Both the position numbers and the translations under genes were made by a program. A stretch of DNA of 64,000 nt from Treponema sp. (GTDB taxonomy: Bacteria; Spirochaetota; Spirochaetia; Treponematales; Treponemataceae), in assembly GCA_016288205.1 (NCBI GenBank), contig JAEEYO010000015.1:1-64000 (forward strand), given 5' to 3'. The notes beneath the pieces were generated by a model. The model did not search any database, was not told the origin of the DNA, and saw nothing but the letters and a program-made list of their open reading frames with translations. This document shows positions 8,237 to 16,385 of this stretch, in pieces; the first letter of the stretch is position 1, and each line of letters begins with the position of its first letter.

Positions 8237-9837
8237 ACACGGCCTCCCTGTCCAACAGACTTAAAGAACCTCGCGGACATGGCGAACTCATTCGGAACTT
8301 TCATCGTAAGAAGGTTCGTATGGTCAAACGCCGGGCTCTTTCTCACTCCCACAATCTCCGCGTCACAAAGGACCTTTCCGCTCCTTGACAAAGCCACTCC
8401 CTTTTCCCCGCTCTCAGGCAGAGGAAGGAATTCATAAGGAAGCGTGATTGCGGTAAATCCCGGCTCAAAATCCTCATGCACCAAAAAGATTGCCTGTCCC
8501 GAGCAGCTTGCGACACACATTCCGCATCCAGTGCACGAGCTTCCTCCCTCCCCGACTTCCACCTGGGGCAAGGCCGTAATGCATGATCCGATCTTGATGC
8601 AGTGCTTTTTACATGCGTCCTGACACGGATTGCATGGGATATTCTGCGTGCACTCAATGACCGGATGGATTCCCTTCTGCCTCGTGACTCCGGGGAAACG
8701 CAGTATCTCCTCGTCGCTCACGAAGCCCTTTGTAAGAAGATTCTGAGAAATCGGGATGCCCTCATCCGTCGTCTCAATCTTCTTGCCCCTGTTGGAGGGA
8801 GCGAACATTCCCTGCCGCAGACTGTCCAAATCCTTCGCGTACTCCGTGCTCTTATCTTTTACTCTCTCCTCGTCCGTAAAACCAAGCTTGTACGCCGCAC
8901 GCAATCCGGAAAGACGGCCCTTTATCATAGCGGAGCTTGCCTCCTCTATTCCGCTCACATCTCCCGCCGCAAAAAGACAGGGAATGCTCGTTTCGCCATA
9001 CTCATCCACAAGAGGAACCTGACCTCCAAGCCTGGGATTGTCCTGCATCTTGCATCCCGTCATCTTCAGCAGCTGGCTCATTGGGCTGAGTCCGACCGCC
9101 ACGCAAACGGTGTCAGCGTCAAAGCTGATTTCAGTTCCTTCTATAATCTTGAAATGCTCGTCCACCTTTCCGATCGTAACGCCCTCGACCTTCTCAGTTC
9201 CCTCCACCTTCTTGATTGTATATCCAAGGTAAAAGGGAACGCCGGTACGGGCTATCTTCGCAGCATGGACACCGTAACCGCCGATCCTTGGAGCAGCGTC
9301 CACAAGAGCGACGACCTCGCATCCAGCCTGCATGAGCTGGAAACTCACCACGAGACCAACGTTGCCGCTTCCGAGCATGAGGATTTTCTTACCCGGCCTC
9401 ACGCCATGAAGGTTCATCATCGTCTGAGCAGCACCCGCACCGATCACACCCGGCAGAGTCCATCCATCGAAGGGAACCATGTTCTCGGCAGCCCCCGTCG
9501 CGATAATCACCGAGTCCGCCTTGTAGTGATGGACCGAACCGTCATGGTTTACCGTCACTTCCTTGTTCTCGAAGATTCCTATGACCGTGGCATTCAGCCT
9601 GACCTCCACGCCCGCATCAGACGCTTCCTTCAAAAGCTCCTCGCCTATGTTGAACCCACGGATTTTCGCCTTGTGCTCCTTGCTTCCAAAAAATTTGTGT
9701 ATCTGCTTGAAGAGCTGACCACCTGGACGCGCGTTCTCGTCAAACACGACCGTTTTCATGCCGTACTTCGCCGCTTCTATTGCAGCGCTCAGACCCGCAG
9801 GTCCCGCACCGACAACAATCAGATTATACCGCTCCAT
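8233..9837 (-). CDS. NAD(P)/FAD oxidoreductase with C-terminal iron-sulfur domain (HcnB/OoxA-like subunit)
   Basis: This 534-aa protein starts after GGGAGG. Residues 1-30 (LIVVGAGPAGLSAAIEAAKYG) bind FAD. A second GxGxxG (MLGSGNVGLVVSF, about residue 155) binds NAD(P) or FAD. The C-terminal 130 residues add Cys motifs for iron-sulfur clusters: IPCNPCQDACKKHC and CTGCGMCVASC, as in [4Fe-4S] ferredoxins. Classic HcnB/OoxA proteins lack this ferredoxin part, so electrons may leave through extra clusters to a different acceptor. It sits between the HcnA-like ferredoxin and the BFD protein in one operon. Confidence 0.88.
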   Translation of the reverse strand: MERYNLIVVGAGPAGLSAAIEAAKYGMKTVVFDENARPGGQLFKQIHKFFGSKEHKAKIRGFNIGEELLKEASDAGVEVRLNATVIGIFENKEVTVNHDGSVHHYKADSVIIATGAAENMVPFDGWTLPGVIGAGAAQTMMNLHGVRPGKKILMLGSGNVGLVVSFQLMQAGCEVVALVDAAPRIGGYGVHAAKIARTGVPFYLGYTIKKVEGTEKVEGVTIGKVDEHFKIIEGTEISFDADTVCVAVGLSPMSQLLKMTGCKMQDNPRLGGQVPLVDEYGETSIPCLFAAGDVSGIEEASSAMIKGRLSGLRAAYKLGFTDEERVKDKSTEYAKDLDSLRQGMFAPSNRGKKIETTDEGIPISQNLLTKGFVSDEEILRFPGVTRQKGIHPVIECTQNIPCNPCQDACKKHCIKIGSCITALPQVEVGEGGSSCTGCGMCVASCSGQAIFLVHEDFEPGFTAITLPYEFLPLPESGEKGVALSRSGKVLCDAEIVGVRKSPAFDHTNLLTMKVPNEFAMSARFFKSVGQGGRV

Positions 9838-9849
9838 AAAACCTCCCGC

Positions 9850-10167
9850 TCACCATGTCTTCTCAGCCGACGAGCCGTATTGTGTCTGAACCATCATCCC
9901 TTTTCTCAGGGGAGTGACGCAGGTCCGTGTATTGGGAACTCCGTCAACAACCATAACGCAGTCCGTGCAGCGACCGATGGCACAGAAAATCCCGCGGGGT
10001 TTGTGCAGCTTCGCCGTCTCACGGTGCTTGAGGATTCCCATCGCCTTCAACGCCATAGCAATCGGCTCACCCTCGTAGCCCTGCATCTCCTTTCCGTCAA
10101 ACGTAAAGGTAACAAGCTCACCTTTTTTCGGCACTCCAAGAATCGGATGCTCATCTATTCGTTCCAT
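9850..10167 (-). CDS. [2Fe-2S] ferredoxin-like subunit (HcnA-type, Fer2_4)
   Basis: This 105-aa protein has the C-x4-C-x2-C-x(12)-C pattern (FCAIGRCTDC ... RTC) of the Fer2_4 family, which forms the small subunit of HcnABC, sarcosine oxidase-like and hydroxyproline dehydrogenase complexes. The start follows GGAGGAG. It lies 12 bp upstream of the large flavoprotein gene and belongs to the same operon. It should be a cytoplasmic electron carrier within the dehydrogenase complex. Confidence 0.87.
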   Translation of the reverse strand: MERIDEHPILGVPKKGELVTFTFDGKEMQGYEGEPIAMALKAMGILKHRETAKLHKPRGIFCAIGRCTDCVMVVDGVPNTRTCVTPLRKGMMVQTQYGSSAEKTW

Positions 10168-10185
10168 AAGTCATCTCCTCCACAT

Positions 10186-11664
10186 TCAGTCCTCAGGTCT
10201 TGTACCCGTGTTCACATCCGCGCCTACAGGAAGCACGTCCGGCTCAGCCTCAAGATGGAGCTTCTTCGAAAGCACGGGATAGTGCCTTATCTGATACATG
10301 TCCGTGTCCATCGCCATGACTTCCTTGATCGGGTATGGCTCGAAAAGCTTTCTCTTTATCCTGAACTTGATCCAGAAAAATGCGTAGATAGCGAGAACCA
10401 GGGTCGCCGCACCGAAGATTCCGAATATGATCAGACGGTTCTGCATGTCGGGAGCGATGTTCCAGATCATGAAGAGATTTCCGATCACACCGATCACCGG
10501 TATTAATATCCCGAACGGCAGCTTAAATGTCCTCGGCGCTTTCGGCAGCTTGAAGCGAAGCACAATCACGTTAAGATGAACCACCACGTAGCAGAAAATC
10601 CAGAACACGCAGCCTGTGTTTATGAAGAAGATAATCTTCTCGCTTGTGCCCAGACCGGTCGCATTGATCAGAGACTGGGCAAACATCACCAGAAAAAGTC
10701 CGACGTACGGGACTCCCTTTGAATTCCTCCGCATGAAAACCTTGGGGAGAAGGTCAATCTTTGCCATACCGAAGCAAAGCTGGCTCAAGCCGAACATTCC
10801 TGTGTTCAGCGTGCTTATCACGGCAAGGAGAGAGACGAGCGTCATCCATGCAGTACCCGCCTTGCCCAGAAGCGCACTTCCGTACAGCATGTGGGGAACC
10901 ACACTTTCACCCAGCTCTTCCCACGGAGTATAAAGTCCGAATCCGAAGGTCACAAGAACCTGCATGACAAGGATTATCACCAGGCTCAGCACCATTCCGA
11001 GCGGGATATTCCGTCTTGCATTCCTTACCTCAGGTGAAATGGGAACAATGAACTCAACCCCGATGAACAGAAAGAATGAAAGACCAAGAAGCGAGAATAT
11101 ATCTTTCAGGTCCGAAGAAATCACCAGCGGCTGTTCCACCACGGAATCAGGGTTTATCTTTATGCAGCCAAGGATTCCCATGATCACCAGAGAACCGATA
11201 AGTCCGTATGCCACGATATTCTGGATTTTTGCGAACATATCCACGCCGAACATATTGAGTATGAACAGAACAACAATGAGCGCAATAGTATAGACCGATC
11301 CGCTGATGGGAACAGACTTGAACACCTCGCTCAACGTATTTCCGAACATAGCCGCTTCGGAACTGCCAAGGATAATCTGGCAGCACAGGAAACCGCCCAC
11401 ATTCACGATGATTGTTACAAAGGGACCTAAGCTTGCAAGCGTAAACTGAGCCATACCGCCCGTCAGGTTTGGCATGAGGGCATTCAGCTCGCATATAGAC
11501 AGGGCCGTCAGTATGTTGAACGCACATGCGACCGCCATACTGATGATGAAGGGAGTACCTATCGCGCTGGCACCCTGTCCGATCGAAAGCAGACAGCTCG
11601 TGGCAACAATCAGTCCCACTCCGGTGGCAATGACGCTCGCAAGTCCCAAAGATTTTTGATTCAT
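10186..11664 (-). CDS. APC-family amino acid permease
   Basis: The product is 492 aa from the ATG at 11664, which follows AGGAGG. The opening (MNQKSLGLASVIATGVGLIVATSCLLSIGQG) is typical of APC-superfamily amino acid/polyamine transporters, and about 12 hydrophobic segments follow. It lies inside the operon between the PII gene and the dehydrogenase subunits, so it very likely imports the substrate that the dehydrogenase oxidises. The hydrophilic C-terminal tail (about residues 430-492) is long and might be a regulatory contact. Confidence 0.88.
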   Translation of the reverse strand: MNQKSLGLASVIATGVGLIVATSCLLSIGQGASAIGTPFIISMAVACAFNILTALSICELNALMPNLTGGMAQFTLASLGPFVTIIVNVGGFLCCQIILGSSEAAMFGNTLSEVFKSVPISGSVYTIALIVVLFILNMFGVDMFAKIQNIVAYGLIGSLVIMGILGCIKINPDSVVEQPLVISSDLKDIFSLLGLSFFLFIGVEFIVPISPEVRNARRNIPLGMVLSLVIILVMQVLVTFGFGLYTPWEELGESVVPHMLYGSALLGKAGTAWMTLVSLLAVISTLNTGMFGLSQLCFGMAKIDLLPKVFMRRNSKGVPYVGLFLVMFAQSLINATGLGTSEKIIFFINTGCVFWIFCYVVVHLNVIVLRFKLPKAPRTFKLPFGILIPVIGVIGNLFMIWNIAPDMQNRLIIFGIFGAATLVLAIYAFFWIKFRIKRKLFEPYPIKEVMAMDTDMYQIRHYPVLSKKLHLEAEPDVLPVGADVNTGTRPED

Positions 11665-11674
11665 AAAAGACCTC

Positions 11675-12034
11675 CTAAATCTCCCCGGAGATGAGGGCAG
11701 CCTCGCCTTCCTCACCTGTACGGACGCGGACAATATCCGTCACATCGCTCACGAAAATCTTTCCGTCGCCAATGTGTCCCGTGTACAGCTCCTTTTTCAG
11801 GAATTCAATCAGCTCAGGAACATCCTCCTTGGGAAGCACCATCATGACGACTTCCTTCGGCAAAAGCTGTATGTCCTTTTTTTCCTCCACCTCAAATTCC
11901 TGGGTTCCATGCTGCACTCCGCATCCGAGCACCTGATAGACCGTCATTCCGGTTATGTGGAACTTTCCCAACGCCTTCTGCAGCGCCGCAATCTTTGATA
12001 TTCCTGTTATTACTTCAACTCTTGAAAACTTCAT
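11675..12034 (-). CDS. PII-family signalling protein (GlnB/GlnK-like)
   Basis: This 119-aa protein starts at 12034 after AAAGGAGG. The C-terminal PII signature is intact: TGHIGDGKIFVSDV (B-loop) and VRVRTGEEGEAAL with the ATP-binding arginines. The T-loop (VLGCGVQHGTQEFEVEEKKDIQLLPK) is shortened and lacks the usual uridylylated Tyr. PII genes normally accompany the ammonium channel amtB; here the neighbour is an APC permease. It probably senses ATP/ADP and 2-oxoglutarate and may gate that permease or the dehydrogenase (inference). Confidence 0.85.
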   Translation of the reverse strand: MKFSRVEVITGISKIAALQKALGKFHITGMTVYQVLGCGVQHGTQEFEVEEKKDIQLLPKEVVMMVLPKEDVPELIEFLKKELYTGHIGDGKIFVSDVTDIVRVRTGEEGEAALISGEI

Positions 12035-12053
12035 TTTTTGCCTCCTTTTATTT

Positions 12054-13205
12054 TTACACCACCATCTTGGGTGTCTCCCAGAGATTGAGCTTGGTACCGA
12101 TTCCCTTCTCCAAGGCATTGCGGTAAACGATTGTTCCCCACGCCACATCCTCGACAGGCATTCCGCCCACGGAGTAGATTACAATCTCGTCGTCCTTTCT
12201 GTGCACCGGAGCCTTTCCAGTAAGCACGTCGCCCAAATCATCCAGCTGATCCCTTGTCATCTTGCCGGAAGAAATCAAATCTTCGACGTAGACCGCAGGA
12301 ATCGGGATGGTGTTGAACGCATCCGGGGAATACTCATCCTCCCAGGCCTCGTACAGCTTCACATTGTCCGCAACGTTTCTGGCACGGTTCACCACGAAAT
12401 CCTCGTCGAACCTCAGGGCAGCTGTCGTGCAGATCATCGCACCCTTTTTAATCCATTCTTCCTTTATATATGGATAGTTATCCACACTTCCGGTCGGTAC
12501 GGACGTGGACACATAAACGATGTCGCTGTCACGCACGGCCTCCTCAATGGACTCCACCTTCACGAAATCAACTCCGGGATAGTCCTCCTTCGCCATGCCG
12601 ATGAAGCTTTCCAGAGACGCAGCACCGCGACCCTTCACCTTCACGGTCTTGATTCCGCTCCTTACCGCCATGATCGCAGCGAGGGCAGTCTTGCTCATAA
12701 CTCCTGGGCCAACAATTCCGACGGTGGAAGAGTCCTCCCGTGAAAAATATTTGAATCCTACACCGGGAACCGCGCCTGTCCTGTATGCAGAAAGAATGTT
12801 CGCGCTCATAAAGGCAACCGGGCATCCAGTGTCCTTGTCATTCAGCACGAGCATAAGAATGGAGCGTGGAAGTCCCTTGCCCCTGTTGTCCGCGTTGGAG
12901 CCGTACCACTTGCAGCCGGCCATGTCGAATTTTCCGCCGAGATATGCGGGCATTGCCATAAAACGTCTGTCCGGACCGTCAACAGGCATCTCCGGGAAAG
13001 GAGATTTTTCGGGGAAAGTCACCATGGTTCCGTGGCTGTTTCCGTTTGCGCCGCCCATCCTGTAATTTCCAATTTTCATCAACTTGAACATCTCTTCCAT
13101 CGCGTCAATGCAGCCGGCCATGTCCTTTACACCGGCCTTAATCATGTCTTCCTCGCTGAGATACAAAAAATCAACCCTCGGATACATTTCCTTTGCTCCT
13201 GCCAT
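12054..13205 (-). CDS. Ornithine cyclodeaminase / mu-crystallin family protein
   Basis: This 383-aa protein starts after AGGAGG. It has the OCD-family substrate region (KWYGSNADNRGKGLPRS), the conserved SAYRTGAVPGVG segment and the NAD-binding VGIVGPGVMSKTALAAI motif (about residue 165). Family members are ornithine cyclodeaminase, alanine dehydrogenase, ketimine reductases and proteins annotated as tyramine oxidase subunit B. It is the first gene of the operon. In Agrobacterium an ornithine cyclodeaminase accompanies nopaline oxidase, which resembles the dehydrogenase encoded downstream. A role in processing the imine or amino-acid product is plausible but unproven. Confidence 0.82.
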   Translation of the reverse strand: MAGAKEMYPRVDFLYLSEEDMIKAGVKDMAGCIDAMEEMFKLMKIGNYRMGGANGNSHGTMVTFPEKSPFPEMPVDGPDRRFMAMPAYLGGKFDMAGCKWYGSNADNRGKGLPRSILMLVLNDKDTGCPVAFMSANILSAYRTGAVPGVGFKYFSREDSSTVGIVGPGVMSKTALAAIMAVRSGIKTVKVKGRGAASLESFIGMAKEDYPGVDFVKVESIEEAVRDSDIVYVSTSVPTGSVDNYPYIKEEWIKKGAMICTTAALRFDEDFVVNRARNVADNVKLYEAWEDEYSPDAFNTIPIPAVYVEDLISSGKMTRDQLDDLGDVLTGKAPVHRKDDEIVIYSVGGMPVEDVAWGTIVYRNALEKGIGTKLNLWETPKMVV

Positions 13206-13255
13206 AATCGCCTCCTGAAAAAGCTTACAGTTTTTTTCTCATCTCCGACACAAAC

Positions 13256-13298
13256 AAAAAAAAGACGCCGGACCTTCAAACGAAAATCCAGCGTCTTT
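13256..13298 (-). terminator. Terminator after the AraC gene, inside the operon leader region
   Basis: AAAGACGC (13261-13268) pairs with GCGTCTTT (13291-13298), extended by a few pairs after one mismatch. On the minus strand it is followed by an uninterrupted T run (13263-13256). It ends transcription from the AraC gene but lies only about 50 bp before the first operon start codon, so it could also act as an attenuator. Confidence 0.75.
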
Positions 13299-13350
13299 GC
13301 CTTGCTTACGGACATACTATAAATTTTTTCCGGAAATGTTTCTTGTAAAA

Positions 13351-13369
13351 ATCGGAACTGATTCGGAAC
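13351..13369 (-). promoter_or_regulatory. Candidate AraC-family operator (direct repeat, 11-bp period)
   Basis: The plus strand carries ATCGGAAC (13351-13358) and TTCGGAAC (13362-13369), a direct repeat of TCGGAAC with an 11-bp period, the geometry AraC-family regulators usually bind. A further TTTCCGGAAA palindrome-like element lies at 13328-13336. The site falls just after the AraC stop codon and upstream of the operon. A TATAGT sequence near 13320 may be the -10, but no good -35 is visible. Confidence 0.45.
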
Positions 13370-13381
13370 ATCCAAGAGGAC

Positions 13382-14206
13382 TCACACGGTCCTGACCTTC
13401 GACGAATAGTTTCCGTCAGAAATCTCCGCGGTGTAGATTGAGGGAGCCTTGCCGCTGAGCTCCTTGAACTCATGGATAAAATGGGACTGGTCATAGAAAT
13501 CATACTCGGAGGAGATTGCCGTGAGCGACTCCATGTTCCCCATGTGCATCTCACCCAGAAGGAACTGAAATTTCACCGCCGTACAAAGCTGTTTCGCACT
13601 GAAGCCGATCTCGCTCTCAAAAATCTTATTTATGTAGCGGGACGTATAGCCGGAAAGTTTCTCCAGCTCCTTCACCTTGACCATGCCCCTGTGATTGATG
13701 ATGATGTCCGCAATCTGATTGAAGAGCCCCGTTTTCTCAGGCGATTTTTTACCCCTGCCGCAGAGAGCCGGAAATTCCTGAAGGAAGACTTTCATGCGCG
13801 ACTCAAAATCCGTCTGCATGCCCATGTGCGAGCAGAATTCCCTGGAGAAATCAAGTCCGTCAAGGATGATCACCTTGCCCACAGTCTCTTTCGCAGACAT
13901 ACCGGGAATGGAAAACGCACATCCGGGAGTGAGCCTCACACCGAAATACTGGGCGTCCTTTTTCACCGAGAAGGTTCTTTTCTCAAGCGTGCTCCCAACA
14001 AAATGGGTCCTGAGCGATCCGTCCCTGTACTCAAAGAGCAGATTGCTGCATCCGTCGGTCAAAACCGGAACAGTGATGTCCGATTCCGTCCTGTTTGAAA
14101 AACTGTAAAAATGCGATATTCCGTTCTCAAAAAGCAATCGCTGGCAAAAATCATCCGAATCAAGGACAAAGTACGGCTGTATCGACATAAGCGGGGTTCG
14201 TTCCAT
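13382..14206 (-). CDS. AraC-family transcriptional regulator
   Basis: With the ATG at 14206 (9 nt after GAGAGG) the product is 274 aa; an in-frame ATG 7 codons upstream is possible but lacks an SD. The C-terminal 100 residues contain the two helix-turn-helix units: VKVKELEKLSGYTSRYINKIF and the signature FYDQSHFIHEFKELSGKAPSIY. The N-terminal half should bind an effector. It is immediately upstream of, and co-oriented with, the amine-dehydrogenase operon and most likely controls it. A terminator separates the two transcripts. Confidence 0.87.
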   Translation of the reverse strand: MERTPLMSIQPYFVLDSDDFCQRLLFENGISHFYSFSNRTESDITVPVLTDGCSNLLFEYRDGSLRTHFVGSTLEKRTFSVKKDAQYFGVRLTPGCAFSIPGMSAKETVGKVIILDGLDFSREFCSHMGMQTDFESRMKVFLQEFPALCGRGKKSPEKTGLFNQIADIIINHRGMVKVKELEKLSGYTSRYINKIFESEIGFSAKQLCTAVKFQFLLGEMHMGNMESLTAISSEYDFYDQSHFIHEFKELSGKAPSIYTAEISDGNYSSKVRTV

Positions 14207-14363
14207 GGGAAACTGCCTCTCTTCCATAAAAAACGATGCGTCATACGAAGCCACAAAACGCAAGGATTCTAAACCAAAAGAAAAAAAAATTCAACAGGTA
14301 TTCATCATGATAAATTCTTCCCTTTTTACGGCAGAATTGACGGCACAGATTCAACGCAAAATA

Positions 14364-14392
14364 TTGACTAAATCCCTTTTCTTCTATATACT
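14364..14392 (+). promoter_or_regulatory. Promoter of alaS, giving a leaderless mRNA
   Basis: TTGACT (14364-14369), 17 bp, TATACT (14387-14392). The ATG of alaS is 9 bp beyond the -10, so the predicted start of transcription is 0-3 nt before the ATG. No Shine-Dalgarno sequence is present. Confidence 0.75.
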
Positions 14393-14401
14393 AGCAACAT
14401 T

Positions 14402-16225
14402 ATGACCGCTAACGACTTACGTTCAAAATACATTGCGTTTTTTAAAAGCAAAAATCATGCAGAGATTTCCGGACAGTCTTTGATACCGGAAAATGACCCA
14501 TCCGTACTTTTCACCACGGCCGGAATGCATCCTTTGGTTCCCTATCTTCTTGGCGAGCCTCATCCGGCAGGAACACGCCTTACTGACTACCAGAAGTGCA
14601 TCCGAACGGGCGACATTGATGAGGTCGGAGATCCCAGCCATCTTACATGCTTCGAGATGCTCGGAAACTGGTCCCTTGGCGACTATTTCAAGAAAGAGTC
14701 CATCGCATTCTCATACGAATTCCTTACAAGCAAGGACTGGCTCGGTCTGGATCCCAAAAAGCTTTCCGTCACTGTTTTTGAAGGCGACGAGAGCGCACCC
14801 AGAGATGACGAAGCCGCGGGATACTGGAAGGAAAACGGAATGCCCGAGGACAAGATTGCGTATCTTCCGGCAAGCGACAACTGGTGGGCGGCAGGTCCTA
14901 CAGGTCCGTGTGGTCCCGACACTGAGATTTTCTACTGGGTCGGCGAGGGATTTCCTCCCGTGGGCAGCAACAAAAAGACCGACAGCGCGAACTGGATGGA
15001 AATCTGGAACAACGTCTTCATGCAGTTCAACCGCATTGACGAAAAGACTCTCGTAAAGCTACCCAAGCAGAACGTGGACACAGGAATGGGCCTTGAGAGA
15101 ACCAACTGCATCCTCCAGGGAAAGACCAGCGTATATCTCACCGAGGTTTTCCAGCCCATCATCGCGGAAATTGAGAAATTAGCTTCATATAAATACGGCG
15201 ACGACAGCGAAAAGGACAAGAGCGTAAGAATCATCGCGGATCATGTGCGAGCGTCAGTATTCATCCTTGGTGACCAGAGGGGTGTCTCTCCCTCAAATCT
15301 CGGCGCGGGCTACGTCCTCAGAAGACTCATCCGAAGGGCCGTGCGTCATGGTCTCAAGCTTGGAATCGACGTGGATTTCCTTGGCCCCATCGCGTCAGTC
15401 GTGGTCGAAAACTTCAAGGGAGCATATCCTGAGCTTGCCGACAACCGCGAGAAGATTGAAAAGGAACTTAAGGCGGAGGAGAACAAATTCCGCGACACAC
15501 TGAAAAAAGGCGAGGCGGAGTTCCAGAAGCTTCTCCCCAACCTGCTCAAGAACCCCAAGAAGGAGATTTCGGGCAAGGTCGCATTCAGACTTTACGACAC
15601 ATTCGGCTATCCGGTGGAGCTCACACAGGAACTTGGAGCCGAGCACGGATTTACCGTTGACCTTGAGGGATTCAAGGAAGCGGAGAAAAAGCATCAGGAA
15701 GCATCGAAGTCCCTTGACGCGGGAAAAGCAAAGGGCGGACTTGCAGAGCAGAGTGAGATCACAACGAAATACCACACGGCTACCCACCTTTTGCAGCAGG
15801 CTTTGGTTGACGTACTCGGAGACCAGGTGGCGCAGAAGGGAAGCAACATCAACAACGAGCGCATGAGGTTCGACTTCACCTTCGACCGACCGATGACCAA
15901 GGAAGAGATCCAGAAGGCCGAGGACATCGTTAACGCGAAGATCAAGGAAGATTTGCCCGTCAGCATGGAGATTATGACTCTGGAGCAGGCAAAGGCTGAG
16001 GGAGCGAGGGCACTTTTCGCCAACAAATACGGCGAGAGCGTCAAGGTCTACACCATCGGACGTGACCCGAAGAACGACTGGTTCAGCAAGGAAGTCTGCG
16101 GAGGACCTCATGTCCAGCACACGGCACAGATCGGCGAGTTCAAGATTACGAAGGAACAGTCGTCGTCAGCCGGAGTAAGGCGAATCCGCGCGGTTATTTC
16201 CGGTGGACTGCCGCTTGACAATTAG
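14402..16225 (+). CDS. alaS: Alanyl-tRNA synthetase, short form
   Basis: This 607-aa enzyme charges tRNA-Ala. The class II catalytic core begins at LRSKYIAFFKSKNH, with FTTAGMHPLVPYLLG and CFEMLGNWSLGDYF. The editing (tRNA-SAD) domain shows the metal ligands THLLQQ (about residue 460) and CGGPHVQHT (about residue 566). The protein stops after the editing domain: the DHHA1/C-Ala region that makes most bacterial AlaRS about 870 aa long is absent, as known in spirochaetes. The ATG lies 9 bp after a strong -10 box with no SD, so translation probably starts on a leaderless mRNA. Confidence 0.97.
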   Translation: MTANDLRSKYIAFFKSKNHAEISGQSLIPENDPSVLFTTAGMHPLVPYLLGEPHPAGTRLTDYQKCIRTGDIDEVGDPSHLTCFEMLGNWSLGDYFKKESIAFSYEFLTSKDWLGLDPKKLSVTVFEGDESAPRDDEAAGYWKENGMPEDKIAYLPASDNWWAAGPTGPCGPDTEIFYWVGEGFPPVGSNKKTDSANWMEIWNNVFMQFNRIDEKTLVKLPKQNVDTGMGLERTNCILQGKTSVYLTEVFQPIIAEIEKLASYKYGDDSEKDKSVRIIADHVRASVFILGDQRGVSPSNLGAGYVLRRLIRRAVRHGLKLGIDVDFLGPIASVVVENFKGAYPELADNREKIEKELKAEENKFRDTLKKGEAEFQKLLPNLLKNPKKEISGKVAFRLYDTFGYPVELTQELGAEHGFTVDLEGFKEAEKKHQEASKSLDAGKAKGGLAEQSEITTKYHTATHLLQQALVDVLGDQVAQKGSNINNERMRFDFTFDRPMTKEEIQKAEDIVNAKIKEDLPVSMEIMTLEQAKAEGARALFANKYGESVKVYTIGRDPKNDWFSKEVCGGPHVQHTAQIGEFKITKEQSSSAGVRRIRAVISGGLPLDN

Positions 16226-16385
16226 GCAAATTTGGCCTGAAAAAGTTTTTTCCCTGTAACGAAAGGGACAGGGGTTTGTTATATTAAATGTACGGGGGAA
16301 GCCGAAAGACACCCCCTTCTGGAAAGAGAAAGTTCGGGATTCATTCCGGCTTTTATTTCGGAAGACTTAAACAAAGAGGATGAAT

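Noticed and set aside
8602-10506. A 634-residue plus-strand open frame opposite the dehydrogenase subunits
   Set aside because: It is a shadow of the minus-strand flavoprotein and ferredoxin genes, which have clear cofactor motifs and SDs. The shadow product is rich in His, Arg and Ser without any domain.
14264-14363. A T-box riboswitch upstream of alaS
   Set aside because: No T-box sequence or stem I is present, and the promoter lies directly before the ATG, leaving no leader.
16252-16285. A strong terminator after alaS
   Set aside because: CCCTGT/ACAGGG can pair, but the downstream tract is GTTTGTTATATT rather than a T run, and it overlaps the likely promoter of the surA-like gene. Mentioned only as a weak hairpin.
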